Source of the DNA: Rhytidiadelphus loreus
Taxonomy: Eukaryota; Streptophyta; Bryopsida; Hypnales; Hylocomiaceae
Assembly (NCBI GenBank): GCA_947034895.1
Contig: OX344764.1
Location: 11,098,001 to 11,162,000, forward strand
Direction: 5' to 3'
Length of the DNA: 64,000 nt
Below are positions 25,546 through 36,646 of the stretch, piece after piece. The position numbers and the translations under genes are program-made. The notes beneath the pieces were generated by a model that was not told the origin of the DNA, did no database searches, and saw only the letters and a program-made list of their open reading frames with translations. The stretch's first letter is position 1. Each line of letters starts with the position of its first letter.

Positions 25546-26095
25546 TTGCCACGTTTTTGTGGTTAAGAGCGCTTGCTACAGTATTACGCGTACGACAATG
25601 GCATTGAAAATGAAAATGTTACTCCGCACGTCCAGAAGTGAACTCTAGTTTAGAACGTCGTAGTTCTGTTGGGTACAGTCACAAGCGCAGAAGCTCTAGT
25701 GAATATCACGGGGTATCTCCGCAAATGCATTGGTGCCTTTCTTGAACAGAAGTTTGTATGAGCAACAATAGATTTCGAACTTCTTGGACTAACTACTTTT
25801 CTTCGAAAGCATGTCTGGATTTAGAAGCGCTGTTGTGTACGTTCAGCAATCGTGGACGCACATGTCACAAACTGAGGTGATTTTTAATTCAATTGCAATG
25901 GGCAAGTGACAGCAGAAATGGCTTGTCAATGCTCCGTCTTTATTGTATCACCACATTATACGACAACATGGTCAGCGACAGTCATTTCTATGTAGACATG
26001 TTATATTCCTCTGCTGTAGGACTAAATACCACGTTGCCTTACCAATTGTGCAGGTGGCGACAACAAAGAAAATTGATCAAGCAAAGAAGAAGTGA

Positions 26096-28076
26096 GCAGG
26101 AAATGTTGTGGGGAAACGGGTGAGTGTCGCACAGTATTACTGACTCTCAGTGCTTTTCAATGTATGTGCACATGTTGTCATCGAAGACAGAGGTGGCTCT
26201 ATTTCTGTGGGAAGTATGACGTCCTCGGAGCCTGTGCAGTGCATGTCCGGGACAAGAGCATTCTTCTTCTGCTGTAATTAGCAGAGACCATGTCCGACCC
26301 TTATATTTCTCTTCGAAAATTCAGAAGGCTTTCGTACTAGTGATGTGCATAATTTTTTAGACTTTCTTGTTTCAATTGAACAACAAAGCTTTGTCGGTGA
26401 CCAGCTTGCTTCACTTCTTGTATGACTACAGAGATTGCAGTATGGGAGCAAGGCATGCAATACTTCACATGCATGCAGTCGACATGTTTCTGTAGACAAT
26501 GTACATATCGGACTTCAGAGATAATAGCATTCGGTAAGTAGGGTGTTTCATCCGTACGGGCTGTACTAGTACCAAGAACATGTTACTTGCAGTGTCTTTT
26601 CTTCCTCTGAAACATGCAAGCAGCACTTGGGCATTTTGATGGACTTCTTATTTTTTGGGGGACTATGCACATGAGTACTTCATGTGAACAATTCAAGTAT
26701 GCTTCATTTTGATGTACATAATATAAAAGCGGATGCGGAATTTTCATTGTATGAGGTTGTGTACATTCAATTATTCATGCCAATTGTTTGTATTTTGTTC
26801 ATGAGTTCACTATGAAATGCACTTCGTGAAGATTGTACTTTTTTGCTTGTATAGAAAATTGTGCTTTGCCTTCACAGCATGTGCGTGTACATCCTTCTAT
26901 TGCTTGTTCGAATTTCAAATGAAATGCACATGGAAGGCTACGTGTCTGTCCCAAGCATCATAGTCAGCAATGTAGTAGCTTACATAGAATATGAAGTTAC
27001 AAGTTATACGCATGTCACTTTTAAGTAGGATACAAATGTAGGAAGAGCTACAAGTGGACGTCCATGAAAGCATTCCGTCATTGCCGACAACATCATTGAA
27101 GAATTTCTTCATGTTTTTGAAATTGCTACACAACCATGACTTCACATTTAAGCAAAGTCTGTCTATACACAGTGCTGTACATATAGCCATTTTCAGCGAC
27201 GTCTGTGACAAACAGAGAACTTCGGTGAAGACACAGAACTATGTCCAACAAGAAGGTAAGTCGAACAATACCAAAGACCAGAACAACGTCTACCGTGATA
27301 GCACTGTCCAACAGAATGTAGCGGCACCTGTTCATTTCTGTGCGGACTGAACATGGCACGCTGCAGTCCACATACAATTCTTGTAGTGAAGTAAAAACTC
27401 CATTAATAGCATGTCTTCTTCAACGGATTGCCAGACGCAAAAAAGAGACAACGAAAACGACATTCAATGCTAGTAGTTCATACTCAGACGTCATACAGTA
27501 TCGTGCATGATTGAACAAACAAGCGAACAATACATTCTGTACGTTCTAGAAGTACTTGTATGCATTGTTTGTATGTCATTCATGACGCTCCGTAACTGAG
27601 GGTGACTAAAAAAAAACATGGAGAACTCTGAAATGCACGTGCAGAAACACATGCCGAGGAACGTCAACGTATCAGCGACGACGCGCTCTTGAACGGAGTA
27701 GCCGCCGCAACTACGACGGAAACAATCTGTACTGAACCTATCGGAAAAGGGCACGCGGCGCTCATGTCATCGCTGACGTCATCCACTGAGAGGATGAAAA
27801 AGTGGCTGATGTGGCATTGCCATCCTCGCCATTGCTGACCTGTCACACACGTGGCTGCCACGTGGCCTGTTTTTTACATCTTTGAAGACCATGTTTTCTA
27901 AGATGTTCTCATAAAATTTTTGAAAATGTACTCACGTTTTCTTAGATTTTGCATGTTTTTGGGCTAGTCAATCCTGACGGATTTTTTTTGATATTCAAGT
28001 CGACGCGTTTGATGTGATCAAAAACATGAGTACCATGTTATAGGCCTGTTAAAAAAAACGCGGGTTTCTTCTAGTG
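26096..28076. other. CACTA 2 right noncoding and subterminal region
   Basis: No gene is supported. The last 400 bp contain ACGTC-type motifs (for example near 27,661 and 27,773-27,781). From about 27,945 the sequence aligns by eye with the end of CACTA 1 (GCATGTTTTT..., CAGATTTT/CGGATTTT). It ends with the CACTA terminal repeat. Confidence 0.5.
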
Positions 28077-28189
28077 ATACACATGGTGAAAAATTGAAAA
28101 TCTGAAAATTACTTTTCTATTTAACGTGATTTTGTCAAAACTTCCACCCTGAACCAATTTAAAAAAAAAAAAAAAATTTATATATTGTG

Positions 28190-28630
28190 AAGGGCCGTCC
28201 AGAGGACGGAAAGGCCGTCCCAGACCACGAACAGGCCGTCGCGAGGATGGGCAAGTCGTTCCCGACCAGGGACAGGCCGTCGAGGATACGGGCAAACCGT
28301 CCTCCTGGACGGGCTTTCCGTCGAAGAGACGGGCAGGCCGTCCAAGGCCAGATCCAGGCCGTCCAGGGGACGGAAAGCCCGTCCCCTCCTACATCCAGGC
28401 CGTCGAGGGGACGGGCAGGCCGTCCAAGGGACGGAAAGCCCGTCTAGAGGACGGAAAGGCCGTCCGTCGAACTCTCGAGCGGCGGTGTAATCATTCCCCG
28501 AACCTGGAGACGGCGCCCCGAACCCGTTGACGGCGTTCCGACCCGAGGCCGGACGTCCGTGGACGGATCGGCCGTCCATTCCAGGGTTGTCCCCCGCCGT
28601 GGACGGTCTGGATTTGGAGGGGGACGGGCT
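28190..28630. repeat. GC-rich CCGTCC/GGACGG array, left of the RING gene
   Basis: About 440 bp consist of repeated GGCCGTCC and GGACGGAAAG words in both orientations, spaced roughly 15-20 bp, so that many short hairpins of the CCGTC...GACGG type can form. The surrounding sequence is AT-rich. A related array using the same CCGTCC core lies on the other side of the RING gene at 32,990-33,970. Confidence 0.85.
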
Positions 28631-28889
28631 GATTAGGTGTTAATTACCCTTGCTAACCGGGTCGGTAATTGGGGGGTATAAGTGACATTTTTTTCACATT
28701 TGCCCTTGCTTCCTCTTTTGAATTGCACTGTCCTAGCTTGAGAAAGCTTCGCATTGCAATTTGAGGGGAAGTGTTATACATTTGACATTGTTTTGCCACA
28801 TTTCAGTTGCCTTCACGCAACAGAAGGCAAAGCAAATTGTCATTGTATTCGCATACAGTATCGTGTGTGTCATTGTGCAGGTATCAAGA

Positions 28890-31124
28890 ATGGATGTAGA
28901 GGATGTAGCAGGAGGTTCGGGACCTAGAGGTGAGGGAAGCGGTAGAAAGAAGAGAGGAAATAGAGCAACTTTGGATTGGGGCACACTTAATGCCCCAGCG
29001 ATTATGGCACACCCTGGGTGGTTGGAGGCAGAATCACCATGGACAAGAGCGACATGTCGGCGGTTTATAGATTGGGCCCACATCAACCGCCATTGGCCAC
29101 ACGACCGGTATGAGGTGCACGTGAAATCTGGCGTGGTGAATATTGACCAGTGCACCCATCCGCACTTCAAGAAGAGGATGATTGAAGTGTCATTAGCACT
29201 TTGGGGTTCAAGATCGAAGAAGGACGGGACACTTTCATTGTGCCAAATGGCATATGCGGAGGTTTTTCTTGGCAAGGATGTGGATTGGAGAAGCTTTTTG
29301 GGCAGACAGCGGGACAACAAGTTTCCAAATAGAACTCGCCACATTCCAACAAATCCTGCCGTGCTACTAGACAATGCACAAATTCCTGCCGTGCCATTGG
29401 TTGGTATTCAAAATGTGCAAATGGATGTGGTTCCACCCGTGGAGCAGCCAAGGACGGAGTTGATGGAAGTAGAAGTTGGTCAGAGCAGCGGTGCAAATGT
29501 CAACCAACAAAATGTGATTGGTGGAGCCCAAGCTGACAGTGAAGAACTAATTCGCTTGCGCCAATTAGTACAAACATTGCAAGCGGAAAAAGAAGAAGCG
29601 CTACGACTTCATGCAGCAGAGTTTGAAGTTCAAAGTGCAAGGATGCGGGCCCTTGTAGATGAAAACGTGCGCCTCATCGCATGTGAAGTAGAGCTTGTAG
29701 AGCACAACAGGCGGTTCAGCACAGACTCAGTTCTACCACTCGATGTTGTAGTGGAACGTGCTACATACGGGGCAGACGAAGACAGAGCAGGCCCGAGCAA
29801 TACACCTGAGTTTGTGGTACGACCACGGGCCATTTTTCCAAGTGTAGAAAGTGCCACGTTGGATATTATGCGTGCACGTGCTGAGCGGGCTGAAGCAGAG
29901 GTTGGAAGTACTCGCACAAGCATGGAAGAATTAACAAGCGCCATGCGTACTTTGGAACTCCGTGCCAACAACGCTGAGGCAGATGTGGCGGTGTTGACTG
30001 CAGCTCGAACTGACATGGAACAGACCATGACTGCAATGAGTGCTCAAAACATGCGGTTGGTCCACAATCCTCAGAAGGAACAGATGCTGCTTCAAATGTG
30101 CAACATGAAGTTGACATGCAGCATGGCGCTAAACGAGGCTGAGCAAATGCAGCGTGAAGTGAGGAGAGTGGCTGCGGAATTCAATGATGGCGGTCAACGT
30201 TATTTTGGCTTGACCTCATGGCCTCGGGTGGAAGAAATGTTCACCGACGATTTGCCAGTGTTCGCCGAGAATTCAAGCATCGATTGGAATTCCCGTGCAG
30301 ACTTGGAATTCCAATACAATATCGAGCGCCAACGGTACGGGCCACCCAACCGCGATGGCATTACACCACTAGTGTGGCCGTCCGTTCCAGCTTTTGTACA
30401 AGATGGAACAACATGTATAATTTGCCAAGAACCGTTTGGCCCAGAAGGTGGATGGAATCATAGTACATGTGGCCATCTATACCACCCCGGGTGTCTCATT
30501 CCTCACATGGTCACCAGAAAGAGATGTGCGCAATGTAGAGCTCCATTTCATGCACGACTGTACAAAACGTTTGGCCTTCAAGACCACATGCCTGCAGCGT
30601 ACGAGTACAATGAAGAAAATTTACCGGGCCTCGGTAATAGAGTACATTGGGGTTCAGACGTGACATAGCTTTGGAAGTGGGGCCACGACAACCGACACCT
30701 CCCGGCAGGAACGGTCGCTAAGATACATTGGCAGAGTGATGCCCAAGTGACAGAGGTGATCAGGAGGGTGTTTGGAGAGGGTGATCCAGGGCGTCGACTA
30801 TATTTTGGTCAGATTGCGGGTGGACATTGGGACCAAGACCGCTCCATTTTTGTGCGTGCGCCACATCCACAGCGCATCATGTTTAACTCTCAAGGCGCGC
30901 CAGTCGGATTTGAGGGTGAACTGAGTTTTGAGGAACAAATGACGTACATTGAAGACAATACCTTCCATGAGCCAGCTCTCGTGAGTGCCATTTATTCCCA
31001 CTTACATAATAGATACGACATTGACGCATTTCAGCTTTTGACGACTTTGCAATCGCGACGAGAATTGCAACAATTTTTGAGAAACAGCATAGTACGAGGC
31101 GTTGTAATCGAAGAAGTAGAATAG
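28890..31124 (+). CDS. Coiled-coil RING-H2 finger protein, frame split by one in-frame TAG
   Basis: The ORF from ATG 28,890 to TAG 30,666-30,668 gives 592 aa. The same frame continues after the TAG without shift to 31,124, adding about 151 residues that look like normal protein (RRLYFGQIAGGHWDQDRSIF, then HNRYDIDAFQLLTTLQ). Residues 1-150 form an unknown globular region with many Trp. About 210-270 and 325-440 are coiled coil (LRQLVQTLQAEKEEALRLH; RAERAEAEVG). Residues 509-553 form a RING-H2: CIIC, STCGH, YHPGC and CAQC supply all eight ligands. A RING of this type usually gives E3 ubiquitin ligase activity. The sequence before the ATG ends in GTGCAG, so a 5' intron is possible. Context is repeat-rich, and the gene may belong to a transposon rather than the host. 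Confidence 0.6.
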
Positions 31125-32989
31125 ATAGTTTTGGACTAGATTGTGTATAACTAGATAGATGTATAGAATTAAATACCGGAAGTTGTACAAAGCAAACATA
31201 TGTAATTATATAAAGCCTTTATTAGTTTACTATGTACTTCAGCGGATTTATAAAGTATGTACATTTATCGTTTTCTTTCCACCTTGTGTATTGTTGCTTC
31301 ACCTTTGTCTATTTTTGTAATCTATTGTACCTTTTTGTAATAGTATAGAAGAAGCTTGTATGTTTAGATGGTAGGTAAAAGAGTGTTCTATCTTTATTTT
31401 GGGTGTTGCCCTAAAGTCCGAAGTCCATTTTTTGGCCCAAACCACCCTAAACCACCCCTTTTGCTATGTTCACCTATGAATTAAATTTTCCAATTTTTTT
31501 TTGAATCGAACCAAAGGATCTTGTTCTGCACTTGTCTTAGATGACGTGACCATAAATTTGTGATGTTTGACCGTATGGATTGAAAGTTATTAGCATTCGA
31601 AGTGAAAGCTCCAAATCTATTTAAAGAAGTGGCTAGGATTGCCCGCTCCATAGAAAAATCCATAACTTTTCCATTCCTAATCCAAATGGGATGAATGAAA
31701 GCCTCCCATTTAAAAGAAAATATAATGCAACTAGAAAAAAATATACAAATTTGTATTTCATTTTATTGTGGATTTTTTTGTCTACCCGGAGTCCTGGACC
31801 GCCCAGTGTCCCGATCTCCCCTGTTTGAGGTTATTCTATTCTTGTGGCCTATCCCTAACCCCTTGCTCCTAGGCACCGATTGGAATAGAAATTGTATTAT
31901 GAATAAACTCATAAGTTTATCTATCATTCTATAATTCTATTTTATCATTCTTATGAAAAAGTTTTCAAAAGTTTGAGTAAAAAATTAGATCATGGGCGCC
32001 TATCGAAAATCCATTTTGTCCCTTGCAGCAAGGACAATGAGAGTATGTTACTTTAGGGTCTAAGAAATAAAAACAATGGAAATTCTTTACCAAAGCCTAA
32101 AATCCTAAACAAAAATCTCTATTGCTTCATATTTGATGAAATCTCCTCTAAGTCTTTAGAATTAAACCCTAAATAATTCACGTTTTGTAACTTCTTTTCT
32201 ATTAGTTATTTAGTTTGAATCTTTTTTTAGTTGGACACATGATTGACTACTCCCTCATTTTTTTTTTAAATCCAAAGTTTACAAATTAAAGTATTTAACA
32301 TTTTCCATTTTCTCTCAAATGGCATTATGGCATTATTGAACAAAATGTCAACATTTTTGATTAGGAGACTAGGTGTATCAATTTGCAAAAAATTGTAACC
32401 ATATAAATTCAAACAAGACATGTTAGCAATCTCATAGGTTGCTAAAACACAACAATATCACTTATAGAGTAAAAGATTATAATGTTTGAACATGAGGGTG
32501 TTAAAACTACAAAAATGATGTGAAGTCTTCCAATCCTCTTTTCAGTTTTCACAAGTAAAATTAAAAAAAATTTAGACCCCAAAAACATGAGGTTAAATTG
32601 CCTAACATGTATAACCCCAAACAATTTATGGCTTTTAAAAGTATACTCCATATTTTTCTTTTAATTAAATTTCAAATTTGAATGTGATGTTTTTTCCAAG
32701 ATCTTGTTGTGTTTTCGAGGCACATTTCCAAAAGCTCTCAATGCTACAAGAAGTCAAGATTGCAATGGGTACCCTTGCACAAAGTCTTGGAACGATAAAT
32801 CACTATCATTTATTTTTAAGAATAGACTATTGATGCTAAAACTAGACTTCAAGAAGAACTTCCTAAAAATAGCAACTTGGATACTACTAAAAATAGCAAT
32901 TTGGTTAGGTTTTATTTGACTTCGAAGTTTTGCCAACACCAAATTTGGGTGCTTCGGGCATTTAGGCAAAAAATCCAATCCCACCCGTC
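31125..32989. other. AT-rich stretch between the RING gene and the right array
   Basis: No gene is visible. It includes a diverged copy of the dispersed repeat seen at 50.9-52.1 kb (annotated separately at 31,406-32,063). Words such as CCATAACTTT and TTAGCATTCGAAGTG also occur near 51.1-51.6 kb in similar order. Confidence 0.5.
31406..32063. mobile_element. Diverged copy of the TTAACCCC-ended repeat family
   Basis: The left end reads TTGCCCTAAAGTCC and the right end ACTTTAGGGTCTAA. These are degenerate versions of the inverted termini TTAACCCCTAAAG seen intact at 48,040 and 48,579. Internal words match the copy at 50.9-52.1 kb. The ends are too worn to prove the target duplication. Confidence 0.35.
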
Positions 32990-33970
32990 CAGATGCCCGT
33001 CTATTTTTCCGTCCACAGAACCGTCTAGTTACCCGTCCACCTGCCCGTCCACATGCCCGTCCAGAGAACCGTCCACTTACCCGTCCAGAGAACCGTCCAC
33101 TTACCCGTCTAGATGCCCGTCCACATGCCCGTCCACCCGCCTGTCCATCCCGCCCGTCTAGTTACCCGTCCACCTGCCCGTCCACATGCCCGTCCAGAGA
33201 ACCGTCCACTTACCCGTCCAGAGAACCGTCCACTTACCCGTCCAGAGAACCGTCCACTTACCCGTCCAGAGAACCGTCCACTTACCCGTCTAGATGCCCG
33301 TCCACATGCCCGTCCACCCGCCCGTCCATCCCGCCCGTCTAGTTACCCGTCCACCTGCCCGTCCACATGCCCGTCCAGAGAACCGTCCACTTACCCGTCC
33401 AGAGAACCGTCCACTTACCCGTCTAGATGCCCGTCCACATGCCCGTCCACCCGCCCGTCCATCCCGCCCGTCCAGATACCCGTCCACACAACCGCCCACC
33501 CTTCCGTCCACATGCCCGTCCACACAACCGTCCACCCTTCCGTCCACATGCCCGTCCAGAGAACCGTCCACTTACCCGTCCACTTACCCGTCCACATGCC
33601 CGTCCACATGCCCGTCCAGTTTTCCGTCCAAATTCCCGTCCATCCCGCCCGTCCAAATACCCGTCCACACAACCGCCCACCCTTCCGTCCACATGCCCGT
33701 CCAGATGCCCGTCCACCCGCCCGTCCAGTTTTCCGTCCACATACCCGTCCATCCAAACCGTCCAGATACCCTAAATCCCGCCCGTCCAGATACCCGTCCA
33801 TCACGCCCGTTCCGTGCCCGTCGATGGAAGCTCGCCCGTCCGGCGCGCCCGTCGACGAAGAACGTCCATCCATTTCCGTAGTTTTCATCCTCTGTGAACG
33901 GTTCTCGTTCAGATTACATCCTGACGGACGCCGGGGTTGAATCCTGACGTCCGTCCGGACATCCTAACGG
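32990..33970. repeat. 12-bp minisatellite CCCGTCCANNNN with higher-order copies
   Basis: About 980 bp of tandem 12-bp units such as CCCGTCCACCTG, CCCGTCCACATG, CCCGTCCAGAGA and ACCGTCCACTTA. The units are themselves grouped: the phrase CCGTCTAGTTACCCGTCCAC recurs at about 33,021, 33,153 and 33,334, so blocks of 130-180 bp have been duplicated. All CCGTCC cores point the same way. Because 12 is a multiple of three, long open frames rich in Pro, Val, His and Arg arise on both strands; these are not taken as genes. Confidence 0.9.
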
Positions 33971-33996
33971 ACGGACAGGACGTGACGGGGACAACC

Positions 33997-36501
33997 TTGG
34001 TATGGGCTAAAGAATCCCATCAGGATCTCATATTTCTGAAGTTAGACTTTGCAAAGGCTTACAACACGGTCTCGTGGGATTTTCTATTCAAGGTCATGAA
34101 GAAATTAGGTATCCCAGATTCTTTCTCCCTCACAATCCGAATGCTCCTTCAGGATGCATCGGCGTCAGTTTTGATCAACGGGAAAATGACCCAATATTTT
34201 TCCATTCAAAGGGGAGTACGCCAGGGATGTCCCCTGGCACCTTATTTATTCTTGTTAGTAGGAGAGGCATTTAACATGGCTGCAAAGGAAGAAATGCATC
34301 TTGGCAAAATACACGGTATCTAGCTTCCCGACAATGAAGCCCAACAGCTACTCTCCCAATTCGCGGATGATACTGGATTCTCTATTCAAGGTCAAGAAGA
34401 AGACTTACATAACACTGTTGACTTGGTTCAGCGGTTTGGGGATGCCTCAGGCCTAGTCGTTAACTGGACCAAGAGTGTGGGATATTGGTTCTCGACACTT
34501 CCTCCTCCACCCTGGCTACAACAATTTGGTCTCACATAGGCGCCTCCAAGCTCACTATCTAAACTTCTAGGAGCTCCCTTTGGAATCTCGCTTGACACTG
34601 CAAATGTCGTTAACTTTCTCAAACAAAAAGTCACCAAAAAGATATCTTACTGGGCCACACAACATCTCTCCCTGGCAGGCAGAGCAACAGTAGTCAATGC
34701 AGTGCTACTTTCTACATTGTATTATTTCATTGCTATTTGGGGTGGCTCAACCCAAGCTATTAGAGCCATAAAGGGCAGTTTACGAAACTACCTATGGAGC
34801 GGCACTGAGCACCTCACGCGAACACGCGTTAGCTGGGAGGACTGTTGCCTTCCGAAATGCGCAGGAGGCCTTCAACTTCTCGACTCGGAAGTCTCACTTA
34901 CGATCCTGCTCGCCAAATGGGTGCTGCATGCCATTGAACCAGGCATATCGGGACTGAAGATTCTCCTCAGACATCAGATTCACCGAATGAAACCTCACCC
35001 CAAGATGGGATATTGGTACCCAAATGCTTCGTGGCTCATGGTGCACAGACCGTCTGCAACGCGAGGCTCAAGAATATGGAACCGAATCGTCTCAGCCTAG
35101 CGGAAAATGGTATCTCACGTAGAACTAATTCCACCCACCAATGCTGATGAAGTAATGAGGACAAACATCTGGTGGTCGACAAGCTACATAGGATCAAACT
35201 TCAACTTCCCAACTGGACGAGGCCGAGAACTAGCTCAAACAGGTTTACGAGTCATCGGAGACCTATGGGATCCATCGCGCAACGACTTCGAAACGTGGGA
35301 GGTCATCTCCACCAAATTCTCCCTCACTGACTCAGAGAGACATCAATGGTTCTTTCTTATTAACCAAATCCCTCCAAAATGGATTTCCTTTTTGACAACG
35401 GAAGCTGAACAGGCCCAGCAAGATGATTGGCTTGGAGTATTTCGACAGTTAGATGACTCAATCCCATACGCCTCCTAGCAAGTTCGGGAAGTCTCTCCCA
35501 ATATCATCAAGACCGAAGCCCAATCGATCAGCATCCCCAGAGACACCATCAGAGCCACCATTGGCACTAGCTTGAGGTTGTTATCCATCTTACCTTACAG
35601 TGCTGAGACATGTAGACATTTTGGTTTTATACGTAGGATAAGGATTACACCAGTAAAGAAAGGCAAGGGTCGTCCCCAACACCTTCTATACAATGGAGCT
35701 ATTGACTCATTAGTCTTCGATCCGGGGCGCTGGAGATGGGACAATGGGACTCCACTCTTCAACTACTCGGCTGCTACAGGCCGGAAACTTCTCACCAAAC
35801 AGGCAGCACCCAGGCGGTCCATTTCGTCGAAATGGCCTGATCTTAACCTAACCAATTTCAAGCCTGACTGGCGAGAGGTATGGATTAAAGCTAGACCGTT
35901 GAAAGAAGCCGCCTTCATGTGGTCGATCTAACACAACGCGGTGGCGGTTAATTCATGGCGAGCACAAATCTCTCAGGGCATCGATACTAGTTGTATTTAC
36001 TGTACCTCAGGAGTTGTTGAGACCCCCCTACACAGATTCTTCTCTTGTCCACACTCGCAAGGCATTTGGGACTATGCTCAGTTGATTGGACATCATATCA
36101 TGGGATCCACCCCGATCCATGGGCCACACAAGAGGCTTGACACCATCCACTGTATCTTCGGCTCCCCTCTTCCCCGCAGATTCAAAAGTATCCGCATCAT
36201 ATGGTCCATCATCCGGGGGGCCTCCTTATGGCTATGCTGGATCACAAGAAATAAATTCCTATTCGCTCAAGAACGGTGGCCACCCCAGATCACACAACAG
36301 ATGCTTTGGGAGGCCATTATCGACTGCGGTCGGGCTGCTCTCCTCAAGACCCACCAGGCCTCCAAATCACGGCCTCAAAATCTCGATAGCGTCTGGAATC
36401 AATTCAACAAGATCTGGCTCCATTCCCCTGTTCTTGCCTCCAGGGTTGGGACCTCCATTAGATGGAATAGCAAGGGGCCTCGCTTGGTTTCTTTTTATTG
36501 A
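33997..36501 (+). pseudogene. LINE ORF2 C-terminal part: reverse transcriptase and zf-RVT
   Basis: One reading frame can be followed from about 33,997 to the natural stop TGA at 36,499-36,501. It shows RT motif A (FLKLDFAKAYNTVSWDFL), motif B (RQGCPLAPYLF) and the catalytic motif as FADD (QFADDTGFSIQ). Thumb sequence follows (ISYWATQHLSLAGRATVVNA), and a zf-RVT region near the end has CIYC and the HRFFSCPHS pattern. The endonuclease is missing. Five in-frame stops interrupt the frame: TAG at 34,321, 34,537, 35,098 and 35,476, and TAA at 35,929. No frameshift is seen in 2.5 kb. The copy is dead. Confidence 0.88.
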
Positions 36502-36646
36502 GCCTGGCCTCTTTTGGGTTTTTTTTTTCACTTTCTGCTCTTATCTCTTCATCTGTCCAGCCTTTCCGGCTTGGCTGCTTGTTTCTCTTTGGCCTCTTTT
36601 TAATGCAATGGCTCGCCATTTGTTATCAAAAAAAAAAAAAAAAAAA
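33997..36646 (+). mobile_element. L1-type LINE, 5'-truncated, with poly(A) tail
   Basis: The element begins inside the reverse transcriptase domain and ends with a poly(A) run at about 36,628-36,646. Such 5' truncation plus a 3' A-tail is the signature of target-primed reverse transcription. No clear target-site duplication was seen. The left border is approximate because it joins the CCGTCC array directly. Confidence 0.85.

Larger units (their letters stand above)
14143..26095 (+). pseudogene. TnpA-like CACTA protein (Transposase_24-type), copy 2, interrupted
   Basis: This is a homologue of the gene at 6.6-11.2 kb with the same order of exon blocks. They are: first exon from ATG 14,143 to about 14,476; basic exon about 15,319-15,645; acidic exon from about 19,551 (MKKPIQVDGEGTP, then DLDPTCSWEAQP); Transposase_24-like exon about 19,974-20,252 (YRINQLIDAGKPRP, EKSEKMRSISKGK); coiled coil and acidic tail about 20,514-21,182; basic exon about 21,628-21,789; and a last short exon ending in TGA at 26,093-26,095 (VATTKKIDQAKKK). 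A TGA at 20,015-20,017 interrupts the Transposase_24-like exon. Two introns are greatly enlarged relative to copy 1: 15.6-19.5 kb holds unidentified exon-like blocks and 21.8-26.05 kb holds the gag-like element. It is probably inactive. Confidence 0.65.
12606..28076. mobile_element. CACTA transposon 2, right terminus at 28,076, left end not found
   Basis: The right end reads CGCGGGTTTCTTCTAGTG (28,059-28,076). Reversed this is CACTAGAAGAAACCCGCG, a textbook plant CACTA terminus. The 3 bases that follow, ATA, would be the target duplication. The element carries a TnpA-like gene homologous to that of element 1, but no transposase is visible between 12.6 and 14.1 kb. Either the left part was deleted, or element 1 inserted into element 2 and the missing left part lies outside the window. 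The interval also contains the gag-like insertion at 22.2-25.5 kb. Confidence 0.7.

Noticed and set aside
33113..33940. A 275-codon open frame rich in Pro, His, Arg and Val, plus others on both strands
   Set aside because: They are produced by the 12-bp CCCGTCCA minisatellite, whose period is a multiple of three. Six overlapping frames in both directions are open for the same reason, and there is no domain or splice support.
28585..33996. GGTTGTCCCC at 28,585-28,594 and its reverse complement at 33,987-33,996 as terminal repeats of a transposon
   Set aside because: Only 10 bases match, no flanking duplication was found, the left copy lies inside rather than outside the left array, and the right copy may belong to the LINE junction.
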